DNA of 55,150 bases, taken from assembly GCA_017548045.1 (NCBI GenBank), contig JAFYNR010000010.1, forward strand, positions 99,271-154,420, given 5' to 3'. The DNA is from Clostridia bacterium (GTDB taxonomy: Bacteria > Bacillota > Clostridia > Oscillospirales > Acutalibacteraceae). Made by a program: the position numbers and the translations under genes. The notes under the pieces are model-generated. The model made no database searches. It was not told where the DNA came from and saw nothing but the letters and a program-made list of their open reading frames with translations. Positions 26,381 through 33,314 of this stretch are shown one piece after another; positions within the stretch are counted from its first letter, which is position 1; each line of letters starts with the position of its first letter.

Positions 26381-28690
26381 CTACTCCTGACTTGCGTAGT
26401 CGTCTACTCCCGTGTTGGATTTGAAATAAACCGTCACGGTTTTACCGCATTCAACCTCCGTGCCTGCTTCAAGACTCTGGTCATATGAAATAAGCTCCGA
26501 TGCGTTGAGCGCATTACCCGAAATTTTAACGTTAAGACCTGCGGCAACCGCGGCGTTATTCGCCTGTGATACGGTCATAAGCTTCAGGTCGGGAACGGTT
26601 ACGGTAACCCTTTCGGCATCCGCCTCCGTATAAAGAACAATAATTCCGTCCTTGGGCATACTCTGATTATATGCAGGCACCTGGCTGACAACAACGTCAC
26701 CCTTGCCTACGGTTTTAACCTCAAAGCCCTCCTGAATAAGCATAGCCTTGGCATCGGCAATTTCAGTGCCTACAAGGTTGGGTGCATTGGTATCGAGAAG
26801 GGCGATTTCCTTATCGGTATACTGCCTTTCAACACCCATATATTCAAGGGTTTTTTCAATAACCTGTGCCGCAACGGGAGTACAAATCTGACCGCCGTTA
26901 ATCTGACCTACAGGTTCGTCAACAAGAATAAGCATTGCGATTTCGGGGTCATCCGCAGGTGCAAAGCATCCGAATGACGCAACGTATTCGCCCTGTGCCG
27001 TACCGATTTTCTGTGAGGTGCCTGTTTTGCCTGCAACACGGTAGCCTGCAACGTAAGCGTTTTTACCCGTACCGCCCGAAACAACGCCTTCCATCATATC
27101 CGCAACAATTCTTGCTGTCTGCTCCGATATAACCTGCCTTCTGACGGTGGGCTGTGTTTCACTGATAACATTACCCTTTGCGTCAAGCTGCTTCTGAACA
27201 AGATAAGGTGTCATCAGCTTGCCGCCGTTTGCAACGGCACTTATGGCGGTTATCATCTGAATGGGTGTTATCTGGAAGGTCTGACCGAAGGATGAGCTTG
27301 AAAGCTCAACGATACCCATACTGTCAAGTGAATGGTAGGTAACTCCCGCAACGGGTGCGGTTTCCGCAGGCAGGTCAATACCTGTTTTCTCGGTGAAGCC
27401 GAATGCTTCAAAATATTCATAGAATTTTTCCTTGCCCAGCTTCTGACCGACGGTAATAAACAAGGGGTTGCAGGAATTCATAAGCCCTTCTTTAAGATTC
27501 TGTGTGCCGTGTCCGTCACGCTTATGGCACTTTATTATTCTGTCCGAAACCTTGATTTTACCCGTGCAGGTGCAAATATTTGTTTCATTATCAACCGCAT
27601 TTTCTTCAAGTGCGGCGGCGGCAGTTATGATTTTGAAAACCGAGCCCGGTTCATAGCTGTCGCTGACAATAAAGTTTCTCCAGCGGGAGTAATAAAGATT
27701 ATTTCTTGCGGCACTTCTTTCGCTCTCGTCGGGATAAGCTTCTTCAAGCTGTGCCTTTTCTTTGTCGGTAAGCGCCTGAGGATCGTTAAGGTCGTAATTT
27801 TCCATTGATGCCATGGCAAGAATTGCGCCCGTATCAACGTCCATAATAATTCCGTAGGCACCCTTGCCCTTTGAATCTATATAAACCTGTTCAAGAGAAT
27901 CCTCAAGATAACGCTGAATAACCTCATCGATTGTAAGCACAAGGCTTGTGCCCTGCACTGCATCGTAGATGGTTTCAAATTCACGGCTCATAACGTCGCT
28001 TTTTCCGTTCTGAGCAGTGATTATTCTGCCGGGTGTACCAGTAAGAACACTGTCGTATTTAAGCTCGATGCCCGAACGTCCCACGTCATCCGTACCGGTA
28101 AAGCCGATAACGTTTGAAGCAAGTGTTCCGTAGGGATAATAACGCTTCACATCCGGGTCAAGACCCACAGCACTGCTGAAATAAATTTCATAATCAACAG
28201 GCACCGTTGCACCGTCTTTTTCTTCGTAAACGGTGTATTCGTATGATTCACTGAGGAATTTGCTGATTGCCTCTTTTTCCTCAAACTCAATCTGACGCTT
28301 GACTATAAGGTAACCGTACTGACTTTTTGCCGCCTTTGCTTTTATTGAGTCAAGGTCAACTCCCGTTATTTCGGAAAGTCTTCGGCAAAGCTCATTCGTA
28401 AAGCCTTCATTGTTTTTCTCAGCGATTTTATTGGGCTTTATGTAAACCTTCCATACGGAAGCGCTCTTTGCAAGCATAGTCATATTGGAATCGTATATAA
28501 TTCCGCGCTGCGCAACAATTTCAGTATCGTGAAGCTGATTCTGCTCCGCCTTCTGCTTATACTGTTCATTATCAACAAGCTGAATTCGGGCAAGGTTAAC
28601 ACTTGTTGCCCCGAAAACGCCGATCGTAAGCGCAAGAAAAACCACTGCGGCTCTGTTTATGAGCTTCTTTTTGGGTGATGTCTTTTTCAA
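26381..28690 (-). CDS. spoVD: Class B penicillin-binding protein with two PASTA domains (SpoVD/FtsI type)
   Basis: This 769-residue bitopic transpeptidase cross-links septal or spore peptidoglycan with its SEDS partner FtsW/SpoVE. A short basic cytoplasmic end and one TM helix (about residues 12-33) precede the dimerisation domain with QRGIIYDSN. The transpeptidase motifs are complete: S-V-F-K in YEPGSVFK near residue 350, S-C-N near 404, and K-T-G-T in GKTGTSQKIGT near 558. Two PASTA domains (about 640-700 and 700-765) end the protein. PASTA domains are typical of SpoVD rather than every FtsI. The start is TTG at 28688-28690 behind GAAAGGAAG. No second class B PBP is in the cluster, so one protein may serve division and sporulation. 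Confidence 0.92.
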   Translation of the reverse strand: MKKTSPKKKLINRAAVVFLALTIGVFGATSVNLARIQLVDNEQYKQKAEQNQLHDTEIVAQRGIIYDSNMTMLAKSASVWKVYIKPNKIAEKNNEGFTNELCRRLSEITGVDLDSIKAKAAKSQYGYLIVKRQIEFEEKEAISKFLSESYEYTVYEEKDGATVPVDYEIYFSSAVGLDPDVKRYYPYGTLASNVIGFTGTDDVGRSGIELKYDSVLTGTPGRIITAQNGKSDVMSREFETIYDAVQGTSLVLTIDEVIQRYLEDSLEQVYIDSKGKGAYGIIMDVDTGAILAMASMENYDLNDPQALTDKEKAQLEEAYPDESERSAARNNLYYSRWRNFIVSDSYEPGSVFKIITAAAALEENAVDNETNICTCTGKIKVSDRIIKCHKRDGHGTQNLKEGLMNSCNPLFITVGQKLGKEKFYEYFEAFGFTEKTGIDLPAETAPVAGVTYHSLDSMGIVELSSSSFGQTFQITPIQMITAISAVANGGKLMTPYLVQKQLDAKGNVISETQPTVRRQVISEQTARIVADMMEGVVSGGTGKNAYVAGYRVAGKTGTSQKIGTAQGEYVASFGCFAPADDPEIAMLILVDEPVGQINGGQICTPVAAQVIEKTLEYMGVERQYTDKEIALLDTNAPNLVGTEIADAKAMLIQEGFEVKTVGKGDVVVSQVPAYNQSMPKDGIIVLYTEADAERVTVTVPDLKLMTVSQANNAAVAAGLNVKISGNALNASELISYDQSLEAGTEVECGKTVTVYFKSNTGVDDYASQE

Positions 28691-28893
28691 ATCGTTCTTC
28701 CTTTCAAAAATTCAAAAAGAGGTAAAATAACAAAATCGCCGCCTCAAGCAAGCGTGCATACAACAGCAATCCCGACTTATCGTCGGGAAAGATTTGAACT
28801 CGCTAAAATTGAGACAGCCTTGATTATAATCAATATATATGCTTGTTACACAGCCGCATATGCAGCCAAAACAAGATAAAGCCGCCGCTGATT
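28691..28893 (-). promoter_or_regulatory. 203-bp gap inside the dcw cluster with palindromes and a possible internal promoter
   Basis: This is the longest gap in the cluster. It holds the perfect palindrome TTGATTATAATCAA (28822-28835), which contains a TATAAT, and a short hairpin CCCGAC-TTATC-GTCGGG (28772-28788). No good -35 sits 17 bp from the TATAAT (the best is GTGTAA), so an internal promoter for spoVD and the mur genes is only a suggestion. No coding frame was found. Confidence 0.35.
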
Positions 28894-29385
28894 TCAGCTT
28901 CCCTTGGCTCCATCTTCAACCGCCACGCCGTCGGCTAACACAACCTTATCCGTGCCGCCGTTTCCGAAATAATGCACCTGATATCTTTCAAGCTTATTCA
29001 TACCCAAAACCGATACCGCATAATCTTCCACCTTTTCAAGCGAAACCTTGGAATTGAGTTCAACAACAAGCCTCGTGTTTTCGCTTACGGCATCGCCTAT
29101 CTGTGTTTCGATTGCCGAAGCCTCGTTTTCGAGCATTATAAGGCTGATATTGGAGAGAAGAACTGCGCCGAAAAGAACGATTAACGTTAACGAAACCGCA
29201 AACAGCTTGACCGCACGCTTTGCAGATTCTATTGATTCTTTTCTTGCCTGTGCCGCCGATTTTGCACGCTTTTGCTGTGCGGGTCTCTGAGCAGGTCTTT
29301 CAATCTGAGGTGCCGCCGAGGTTCTCATAGCGGGCATATCATACAGCGAAAGGTCATAAGCCTCGCTGCGGTTATAGTCAGCCAT
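28894..29385 (-). CDS. ftsL: FtsL-type septum protein
   Basis: This 163-residue bitopic protein has a long, Ala/Arg-rich cytoplasmic part (about residues 1-60), one TM helix (about 61-83, LFAVSLTLIVLFGAVLLSNI) and an external coiled coil. The coiled coil runs EASAIETQIGDAVSENTRL and leads into the KLERYQVHYF region. Primary sequence is poorly conserved in this family, but the size, topology and position between rsmH and the class B PBP are diagnostic. The ATG at 29383-29385 has AAAGGAGA upstream; the frame is open 15 codons further. FtsL links DivIB to the PBP/FtsW pair. Confidence 0.8.
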   Translation of the reverse strand: MADYNRSEAYDLSLYDMPAMRTSAAPQIERPAQRPAQQKRAKSAAQARKESIESAKRAVKLFAVSLTLIVLFGAVLLSNISLIMLENEASAIETQIGDAVSENTRLVVELNSKVSLEKVEDYAVSVLGMNKLERYQVHYFGNGGTDKVVLADGVAVEDGAKGS

Positions 29386-29492
29386 CAATCTTTCTCCTTT
29401 CATAGAGTGAGCAAAAAATGTCACAGCCATCCGATGAAGGAATGGAGGTGATTATTGAGTGACTTGCACAAAGCCATCCAAACTTGTGCAGG

Positions 29493-30419
29493 TCATAATC
29501 TTTCTGCAGTGCGAAGCCTTGCGCTTCGGCTTCTGGGATTTTCGGCAAGCTCCTCTGCCGAAGGAGCAACCGCCTTGAACACCTTTGCTTTCGGTGTATT
29601 GCCGCAAACACACACAGGGAAATTCTTAGGGCAGGTACAGCCCTTTGCGAGAGGTGCAAGCTGCTGCTTCACCGTTCTGTCTTCAAGGGAATGGAAGGTT
29701 ATTACACTGAGCCTTCCGCCTTTGTTAAGGCAGTCAAACATATCCGAAACCGCATCATCCAGCCCTCGGATTTCCGAATTTACGAATATGCGGATTGCCT
29801 GAAAAGTTTTTCTTGCGGGATGACCGTCACGCTTTGCAGCGGCAGGCATCGCCGATTTTATGATATCCGAAAGCTCAAAAGTTGTTTCAATAGGTTTTAT
29901 TTCCCTTGCCTTTACAATCGCTCTGGATATGGAGGGTGCGAATTTTTCTTCGCCGTAATCATAAATTATTTTCTGAAGTTCCTGCTGAGAGAGGCTGTTC
30001 ACCGCATCTGCGGCGCTCATTCCTTCAATGCTCATTCTCATATCGAGAGGTGCATCGTGGTGGAACGAAAAGCCTCTTGAAGGCTCGTCAAGCTGATGTG
30101 AGCTTACGCCCAGGTCTGCCAGAACACCGTCAACGCCGCTGATACCCAGCCTTGCAAGAACGGATTTTATGTTGAAGAAATTATCGTGAACAACGGTTAC
30201 ACATTCATAACCGCCCAATCTTTCTTTGAGAGTTTCAATCGCCTGAGGATCACGGTCAATAGAAATGAGCCTGCCCGTTGTCAGCCTTTTTGCAATGGCG
30301 GTTGAATGTCCTCCGCCTCCCGAAGTGCAGTCAACGTAAATGCCGTCGGGCTTTATGTTGAGGGAGTCAATGGTTTCGTTGAAAAGTACGGGAATGTGAT
30401 GAAAGGAATTCACACTCAT
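29493..30419 (-). CDS. rsmH: 16S rRNA (cytosine-1402-N4)-methyltransferase RsmH (MraW)
   Basis: This 308-residue SAM-dependent enzyme methylates C1402 of 16S rRNA. HIPVLFNETIDSL opens the family. VDCTSGGGGHSTAIA is the SAM motif I, DGVLADLGVSSHQLD is the catalytic-region signature, and RGFSFHHDAPLDMRM follows. The C-terminal VITFHSLEDRTVKQ and NPRSRSARLR blocks are typical. Its ATG overlaps the mraZ stop (ATGA), so the two are translationally coupled. Confidence 0.96.
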   Translation of the reverse strand: MSVNSFHHIPVLFNETIDSLNIKPDGIYVDCTSGGGGHSTAIAKRLTTGRLISIDRDPQAIETLKERLGGYECVTVVHDNFFNIKSVLARLGISGVDGVLADLGVSSHQLDEPSRGFSFHHDAPLDMRMSIEGMSAADAVNSLSQQELQKIIYDYGEEKFAPSISRAIVKAREIKPIETTFELSDIIKSAMPAAAKRDGHPARKTFQAIRIFVNSEIRGLDDAVSDMFDCLNKGGRLSVITFHSLEDRTVKQQLAPLAKGCTCPKNFPVCVCGNTPKAKVFKAVAPSAEELAENPRSRSARLRTAERL

Positions 30420-30883
30420 CTTTTGCTCCTCGGTCTTGAATAAGGAACCTTGTCGAAGAAGCCGCTGTCGTCATCCTCGTCATCCTCGTCGTCATCGTCA
30501 CCGAAGTATTCTTCCCATGTGGCAGGATTCCAGAGTTCAACTCTGTCGCCCACACCCACTGCAAGCACCTCATCGGTAAGCTTTGCGTAAGCCATAAACT
30601 TATCACCGATGGTGATTCGGTTTGACTTGTCGGGAATCAGCACGTCGCATCTGTTTGCGATTTTTCTTTCGGCAACCGCCTGCTCGGCACCGTCGAAGCA
30701 TTCAAGCAGGTTTTCATAAAATTCTTCCCATCCCTCGGTTGAAAAAAGCATAACGCAAGGCTCACGGTGAACGGGTCTGAAAATTATGATTTCATCGCCC
30801 AGCCCTCTTCTGTGTTTCGGAGGAAGCGTCATTCTGCTTACCTGGTCAAATTTTCTTATTTCCTTGCCCTGAAGCTTTGGCAT
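30416..30883 (-). CDS. mraZ: Transcriptional regulator MraZ
   Basis: This 155-residue AbrB-like protein heads the dcw operon and is known in other bacteria to bind its own promoter. Two swapped-hairpin repeats are visible, around FDQVSRMTLPPKHRRGLG and IPDKSNRITIGDKF, but the usual D-x-x-G-R cores read D-Q-V-S-R and D-K-S-N-R. The tail is unusual: an acidic run (GDDDDEDDEDDD) and then a basic end, making it slightly longer than the common length of about 143. The ATG at 30881-30883 is set by AGGAGGAG; the longer frame would start inside the promoter. It is followed by rsmH with a 4-nt overlap. Confidence 0.9.
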   Translation of the reverse strand: MPKLQGKEIRKFDQVSRMTLPPKHRRGLGDEIIIFRPVHREPCVMLFSTEGWEEFYENLLECFDGAEQAVAERKIANRCDVLIPDKSNRITIGDKFMAYAKLTDEVLAVGVGDRVELWNPATWEEYFGDDDDEDDEDDDSGFFDKVPYSRPRSKR

Positions 30884-30907
30884 GACATTCTCCTCCTTTC
30901 TTACGAA

Positions 30908-30947
30908 AAATCCACCTTTTCCATCCTTTGTCTCCCTGACGACTCCT
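30908..30947 (-). promoter_or_regulatory. Four tandem 10-bp AGG repeats: probable MraZ boxes
   Basis: Read on the minus strand, four consecutive 10-mers begin with AGG: AGGAGTCGTC, AGGGAGACAA, AGGATGGAAA and AGGTGGATTT. They start directly after the TATAAT and cover the expected transcription start. MraZ is known to bind direct repeats with 10-bp spacing at this place in E. coli and Mycoplasma. The periodicity fits, but the core differs from the published TGGG-type repeat. Confidence 0.65.
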
Positions 30948-30976
30948 ATTATATATAAAAACTTTCCGAATATCAA
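30948..30976 (-). promoter_or_regulatory. Sigma-A promoter of the dcw operon
   Basis: On the minus strand, TTGATA (30971-30976), a 17-bp spacer and a perfect TATAAT (30948-30953) lie 64 bp before the mraZ ATG and directly upstream of the AGG repeats. Confidence 0.88.
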
Positions 30977-31071
30977 GGGGTTTTTATCAAAAATTTCAAC
31001 TATTTTTCACTTTTTTTCCGGCATTTGCCGTACCCTCTTGTGTACTGCATTTTTCGGGATACAAGATATAG

Positions 31072-31109
31072 AAAAAGTGCCGATTCATCACAGAACCGAC
31101 ACTTTTTTT
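31072..31109 (-). terminator. Terminator of gpr
   Basis: Read on the minus strand, AAGTGTCGG pairs with TCGGCACTT (two G-T pairs) across a 12-nt loop and is followed by TTTTTC. It insulates the dcw promoter from gpr transcription. Confidence 0.75.
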
Positions 31110-31981
31110 CAAGAGGTAAGAATAAGCATATCCTCGGGTGAAATTCCCGGCTGCAGGGCACAGTTTATTGCAAGTGCGGTAAGCTTTGAGGCACGCTCTA
31201 TCATCAAATCCACCTCACGGGGGGTTACCATCATATTGCCCGTCTGCTCATAAAGCGCCTGCTCGTCATCACACCCCGAGCCGCAGTCAAGCACAAGGGT
31301 TGCCGCATCCACAACCGTAGGCACTCCTATGGAAATTACGGGTACACCCACGGTTTTTTCGCTTATTTCCTGCCTCGAATTACCTACGCCCGACCCGGGC
31401 ACGATACCCGTGTTGCACATCTGTACGGTAGTACCCAGCCTGCTCACGTTTCTTGCGGCAAGAGCATCAACGGTTATGACGAAATCAGGGTTTATCATAT
31501 GCACTGCACCCTTTATCATTTCAACGGATTCCGCGCCCGTTTCACCGAGAACTCCCGTAGAAAACGCACTTACGCACCGCAGGTCGGAAAGCCCCGTTGA
31601 TTTCAGAAGCTCACCCGTAATATGCCTTGTTGCAAATATCATTGACGAGCATTTGGGTCCCAGCGCATCGGGAGTTATTTTCGTGTTGCCGAGACCTGCC
31701 ACAAGCACACTTCCCTCACGTGGAATTATCCGCCTTACTTCCTCGGTCAGCGCCGAAAGGCTTTCGTCAATAAACTGTGCGTGCTTTGCAAAAGGGCTTA
31801 CCTCAACCGTTACGTATCTGCCGATGGGTTTGCCTACCGATTCGGCACCCGTATCATTCGTAACGTCTATTCTCGTCACCTTTACTTTATGCGCCCTGAA
31901 GCTGTCTATTTCAATTCCTTCAAGGCTTTTTTTGCCCAAAAATTCGCACCTTTCCAGTGCGAGATCCGTTCTGAAATTCAT
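31109..31981 (-). CDS. gpr: Spore germination protease GPR
   Basis: This 290-residue aspartic-like protease degrades small acid-soluble spore proteins during germination. Family blocks are clear: RTDLALE at the N-terminus, LVAGLGNTKITPDALGPK, TVDALAARNVSRLGTT, and GIVPGSGVGNSRQEIS followed by PVISIGVPTVVDAATL. The ATG at 31979-31981 has GAGGAAAA upstream and an in-frame TAA two codons before it, so the N-terminus is fixed. The protein therefore begins almost at the mature N-terminus of Bacillus GPR, without the roughly 15-residue propeptide. It is divergent from rpsT, a common neighbour in Clostridia and Bacilli. Confidence 0.93.
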   Translation of the reverse strand: MNFRTDLALERCEFLGKKSLEGIEIDSFRAHKVKVTRIDVTNDTGAESVGKPIGRYVTVEVSPFAKHAQFIDESLSALTEEVRRIIPREGSVLVAGLGNTKITPDALGPKCSSMIFATRHITGELLKSTGLSDLRCVSAFSTGVLGETGAESVEMIKGAVHMINPDFVITVDALAARNVSRLGTTVQMCNTGIVPGSGVGNSRQEISEKTVGVPVISIGVPTVVDAATLVLDCGSGCDDEQALYEQTGNMMVTPREVDLMIERASKLTALAINCALQPGISPEDMLILTS

Positions 31982-32061
31982 ATTTTAATTTTCCTCTTGA
32001 TTTTTTTGAAAATATTTGGTATTATTAACTGCAAAAGTTTGAAATAATTTTTAAAAAAACC

Positions 32062-32090
32062 TTGCAATTACTGAAAAAATGTGATATCAT
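32062..32090 (+). promoter_or_regulatory. Sigma-A promoter of rpsT
   Basis: TTGCAA (32062-32067), a 17-bp spacer and TATCAT (32085-32090) lie 30 bp upstream of the rpsT ATG. Confidence 0.7.
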
Positions 32091-32120
32091 ATTCACCTGT
32101 ATGAAGAAGGAGGTGCCACT

Positions 32121-32372
32121 ATGCCCAATATTAAATCAGCTAAGAAGAGAGTTATCGTTAACAAGACCAGAGCTGCAAGAAACAAGTCACGCAACACAGC
32201 GCTCAAGACTGCTATTAAAAAAGCTCACGCAGCTGTTGAAGCAAACTCACCCGAAGCAAACGCTCTCGTAAGAGATGCTATCAAGAAGGTTGATCAGGCT
32301 GCCGCTAAGGGTCTTATCCACAAGAACAATGCTGCTCACAAGAAGTCAGCTCTTGCACAGCTTGTAAAATAA
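32121..32372 (+). CDS. rpsT: 30S ribosomal protein bS20
   Basis: This 83-residue basic protein binds 16S rRNA early in 30S assembly. It has the family start MPNIKSAKKRV followed by KSRNTALKTAIKKAHAAV. The conserved helical C-terminus contains AAAKGLIHKNNAAHKKSALA, the bS20 signature. GAAGGAGGTG lies 5-14 nt before the ATG. Codon use is strongly biased, as expected for a ribosomal gene. It forms a single-gene unit. Confidence 0.97.
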   Translation: MPNIKSAKKRVIVNKTRAARNKSRNTALKTAIKKAHAAVEANSPEANALVRDAIKKVDQAAAKGLIHKNNAAHKKSALAQLVK

Positions 32373-32404
32373 GCTGTTGTAACAACAGAACATTTCAAAA
32401 ATGG

Positions 32405-32440
32405 CCGCAGTTATAAATTTTTTATGACTGCGGTTATTAA
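32405..32440 (+). terminator. Probable terminator of rpsT
   Basis: CCGCAGTTATAAA pairs with TTTATGACTGCGG with one mismatch, around a short T loop, followed by the weak tract TTATTAAATTATT. A smaller hairpin, CTGTTG-TAA-CAACAG, lies just before it. Confidence 0.6.
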
Positions 32441-32444
32441 ATTA

Positions 32445-32473
32445 TTGACATTCCGCTGACAGTAATATATAAT
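32445..32473 (+). promoter_or_regulatory. Perfect consensus sigma-A promoter of the 51-residue peptide gene
   Basis: TTGACA (32445-32450), exactly 17 bp, then TATAAT (32468-32473): both hexamers match the sigma-A consensus fully. The peptide ATG follows 35 bp later. Confidence 0.9.
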
Positions 32474-32508
32474 TAAGTTATCCAATTATGACTTCGGAGG
32501 TTGTAAAA

Positions 32509-32664
32509 ATGAAAAAGGCTCTTAAAATCATCGGCATTATCGTAGCCGTTGCAGGCGCTGCAGCTGCTATTTACTTCGCAGTTAAAAAATATCTTGAAAA
32601 GAAAAACCAGGCAGCAGATTGTGAAGAAAACTACGTTTCCTGCTCCTGCTGTGAAGCTCAGTAA
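32509..32664 (+). CDS. 51-residue single-TM peptide with Cys-rich C-terminus
   Basis: This short gene is supported by a perfect promoter, CGGAGG 8 nt before the ATG, a clean stop and a strong terminator. The peptide begins MKKALKIIGIIVAVAGAAAA, a single hydrophobic helix. A basic segment (VKKYLEKKNQ) follows, and then an acidic, Cys-rich end (DCEENYVSCSCCEAQ) with four Cys including C-S-C-C. No family is recognised. The YtxH-like N-terminus suggests an inner-membrane peptide. The cysteines could bind metal, form disulfides or be lipidated, but none of this can be decided from sequence. Confidence 0.82.
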   Translation: MKKALKIIGIIVAVAGAAAAIYFAVKKYLEKKNQAADCEENYVSCSCCEAQ

Positions 32665-32680
32665 TCAAACCTTTTATCAA

Positions 32681-32713
32681 TCCCCTTCGCTTTTACGGCG
32701 GAGGGGATTTTTC
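32681..32713 (+). terminator. Terminator of the 51-residue peptide gene
   Basis: TCCCCTTCGC pairs with GCGGAGGGGA (32681-32690 with 32698-32707, one G-T pair), followed by TTTTTC. Confidence 0.9.
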
Positions 32714-32743
32714 TAAGAATTTATTAATTCCGCCCTTAATGCG

Positions 32744-32771
32744 TTGACAATGCAACGAAATTCTATATTAT
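32744..32771 (+). promoter_or_regulatory. Candidate promoter pointing antisense into spoVAE
   Basis: A perfect TTGACA (32744-32749), a 16-bp spacer and TATTAT (32766-32771) end 14 bp before the 3' end of the minus-strand spoVAE. No plus-strand gene starts downstream, so an antisense or noncoding transcript is the only apparent product. Confidence 0.4.
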
Positions 32772-32785
32772 AGTGGTTGTAGGTG

Positions 32786-33115
32786 TTATTTTTCCTTGGG
32801 CTTTGCAAACAGCGAGGTAACGATGCCGCAAAGTATTGCCGCAGTCACTCCGCCGGATGCCGCAGTAAGGCCTCCCGTGAGTATTCCTCTTATCCCCTGC
32901 TCGGCAATGGCCTTTTCAACGCCCTTTGCCATTGCATAGCCGAAGCCTGTCAGCGGCACGGTTGCTCCCGCACCCGCCCAACGCACAAGAGGCTCATAAA
33001 TACCCACCGCAGTCAGTATAACACCCGCCACCACAAAGGCAACCAGAATCCGACCCGGAGTCAGCTTGGTAAGGTCAATAAGAATTTGCCCCGCAAGGCA
33101 GATTGCTCCGCCCAC
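32786..33115 (-). CDS. spoVAE: Stage V sporulation protein AE (SpoVAE)
   Basis: This integral membrane protein is part of the SpoVA channel, which moves dipicolinic acid into and out of the spore. GGAICLAGQILIDLTKLTPG, GIYEPLVRWAGAGATVPLTGFG and the C-terminal ILTGGLTAASGGVTAAI match SpoVAE closely. The coordinates use GTG at 33113-33115, giving 109 residues. The homologous region continues upstream for about 14 codons (VNTDTVIDLLKAFA) without any ATG, GTG or TTG, and an AAGGGAG lies just beyond. The true start is therefore unresolved. spoVAC and spoVAD, its usual partners, are not in the window. Confidence 0.85.
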   Translation of the reverse strand: MGGAICLAGQILIDLTKLTPGRILVAFVVAGVILTAVGIYEPLVRWAGAGATVPLTGFGYAMAKGVEKAIAEQGIRGILTGGLTAASGGVTAAILCGIVTSLFAKPKEK

Positions 33116-33175
33116 GGCAAAGGCTTTCAGTAAGTCGATAACCGTATCCGTATTTACCGCTCCCTTCTTTTTGTT

Positions 33176-33204
33176 TATTATCGGTAAAGCGGCCTCGGAT
33201 ATTC
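33176..33204 (-). promoter_or_regulatory. Candidate sigma-G type promoter of spoVAE
   Basis: On the minus strand, GAATA (33200-33204) and GATAATA (33176-33182) are 17 bp apart. The known forespore sigma-G consensus is about GHATR, 17-18 bp, CATNHTA. The -35 fits fully and the -10 misses one base. Position and gene type agree. Confidence 0.5.
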
Positions 33205-33229
33205 CCGGCTTTTTCGAAAAAATTGCCTA

Positions 33230-33258
33230 TTGACAAATCAGTGCTGAATTAATAGTAT
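33230..33258 (+). promoter_or_regulatory. Sigma-A promoter of acpP
   Basis: TTGACA (33230-33235), a 17-bp spacer and TAGTAT (33253-33258) lie 56 bp before the acpP ATG. Confidence 0.75.
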
Positions 33259-33314
33259 ATATAGTGTAGTTTCCGGGGGGAAACAAAAAACAAAAACATA
33301 AAGGAGAAACAGAA

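Noticed and set aside
25718-26488. Open frame of 256 codons on the plus strand
   Set aside because: It is antisense to murE and the PBP gene, which have complete motifs; no translation signals precede it.
28760-28810. Possible tRNA or T-box-like sequence near AAAGATTTGAACTCGC
   Set aside because: The stretch faintly resembles a T-arm read backwards, but no acceptor, D or anticodon stems can be built.
31329-31988. Open frame of 219 codons on the plus strand
   Set aside because: It is antisense to gpr, whose motifs are intact; no family pattern is seen.
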